A stretch of 64,000 nt of DNA from an uncultured Clostridia bacterium (GTDB taxonomy: Bacteria > Bacillota > Clostridia > Lachnospirales > Cellulosilyticaceae): contig CALJNR010000026.1 of the NCBI GenBank assembly GCA_937981575.1, positions 1-64,000 of the forward strand, in the 5' to 3' direction. Below the pieces are notes generated by a model. It saw only the letters and a program-made list of their open reading frames with translations. It ran no database searches and had not been told where the DNA came from. A program made the translations under genes and the position numbers. Shown one piece after another: positions 63,520-64,000 of the stretch. Position 1 is the first letter of the stretch, and every line of letters begins with the position of its first letter.

Positions 63520-63801
63520 TTTTATCACCCCTTATTCGGCTCACCTTTTGATAAGCTGTTTACATCAAAACTCTTTATCATTTTTCTCTATTATTTTATT
63601 CCATTCATCTTTTATCCCTATTTTATTACATTATAGCACACTATTTTTATTTATTCGAGGTAATAATTCGGTTATCTGTTAAGGAAATAATATTTTTATT
63701 AGTTCATTATACTTTAAGCAATCCCCCCCCTACGCATATAAAATTGGCTCTTCTGCTTCCTGGCTGGCAAGACCTATTCCCTATCTCAAAAAAAAAAAAA
63801 A

Positions 63802-63821
63802 AACGTGCTAAAACGCACGTT
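63802..63821 (-). terminator. terminator with a 16-base homopolymer
   Basis: AACGTGC and GCACGTT form a 7-bp stem with a 6-base loop, next to 16 consecutive A (63788-63803), a 16-base U-tract on the minus strand. The rest of 63529-63787 is AT-rich; it holds a C-run near 63723 but no recognisable gene. Confidence 0.78.
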
Positions 63822-63879
63822 CAAATGAACTCATTAGGTGATATCTTATAGGTTAACTAATCTTTCAATCTCATAAAAA

Positions 63880-63906
63880 AATCACTCAATACACTTTTGA
63901 GTGATT
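63880..63906 (-). terminator. terminator of tRNA-fMet
   Basis: AATCACTCAA and TTGAGTGATT form a perfect 10-bp stem with a 7-base loop; the A-run to its left gives the U-tract. It starts 8 bp beyond tRNA-fMet, with a second terminator further on. Confidence 0.85.
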
Positions 63907-63913
63907 AAACAAA

Positions 63914-63987
<74 letters not shown>

Positions 63988-64000
63988 CTATTACTTTAAG

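Noticed and set aside
63723-63730. C-run as a phase-variable tract
   Set aside because: It lies in noncoding DNA far from any promoter or start codon, so no switching target is evident.

Overview
The window looks like chromosomal DNA from an anaerobic, low-GC Firmicute of class Clostridia, probably a Lachnospirales/Cellulosilyticum-like fermenter; the genus cannot be fixed from the sequence alone. The basis is AT-rich DNA, strong AGGAGG-type ribosome binding sites, frequent GTG starts, the tig-clpP-clpX-lonB-lonA-engB order, a DUF4364 gene, PhoP-type TTAACA boxes and a Firmicute-style split of sugar and uronate operons.

Layout. 1-1.2 kb: a broken tyrosine recombinase. 1.4-13.2 kb (minus strand): an L-rhamnose uptake and entry block with a LacI regulator, rhaM mutarotase, a CUT2 ABC transporter (RhaS, Q, P, T-type), a YesN/YesM-like two-component system and rhaB rhamnulokinase. 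13.5-27.5 kb (minus): a bacterial microcompartment (BMC) operon. Its first gene is a class II aldolase, followed by B12-dependent diol dehydratase (PduCDE), its reactivase (PduGH), PduO, PduP, a zinc-type alcohol dehydrogenase, four BMC-H shell proteins, PduL, one BMC-P vertex protein, PduS and PduT. A DeoR regulator (27.7-28.5 kb) lies just upstream. 28.7-30.8 kb: a chemoreceptor. 30.9-36.4 kb: galacturonate/glucuronate catabolism (uxaA, uxaB, LacI regulator, uxaC) around a divergent promoter with two operators. 36.6-45 kb: phosphate module (phoU-pstBACS with a Pho box, phoR-phoP) plus an rlmL-like methyltransferase. 45-58.7 kb: housekeeping and proteostasis genes. 58.7-59.5 kb: a nine-tRNA array with an internal duplication. 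59.6-64 kb: phosphodiesterase, RdgB, CheW, prfB with its programmed frameshift, an amidohydrolase and tRNA-fMet.

How the genes work together. Rhamnose would be imported by the ABC transporter, equilibrated by RhaM, isomerised by an enzyme not encoded here, and phosphorylated by RhaB. The aldolase, which carries a C-terminal encapsulation-type helix behind a six-cysteine linker, would release L-lactaldehyde inside the compartment. Reduction to 1,2-propanediol, dehydration to propionaldehyde, and dismutation to propanol and propionyl-phosphate would follow inside the shell. Helical targeting tails are visible on the aldolase, PduD, PduP, PduL and the alcohol dehydrogenase. The locus therefore pairs an encapsulated aldolase with the B12-dependent Pdu core and lacks a PduF facilitator, which fits internally produced rather than imported propanediol.

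The most interesting signals are this hybrid compartment; a BMC-H gene with an N-terminal extension and a strong internal start; a 23-bp element nearly identical in front of both the BMC operon and deoR; tandem 15-bp palindromic repeats at the 3' end of rhaS; and a 112-bp palindromic element between pduO and pduH.
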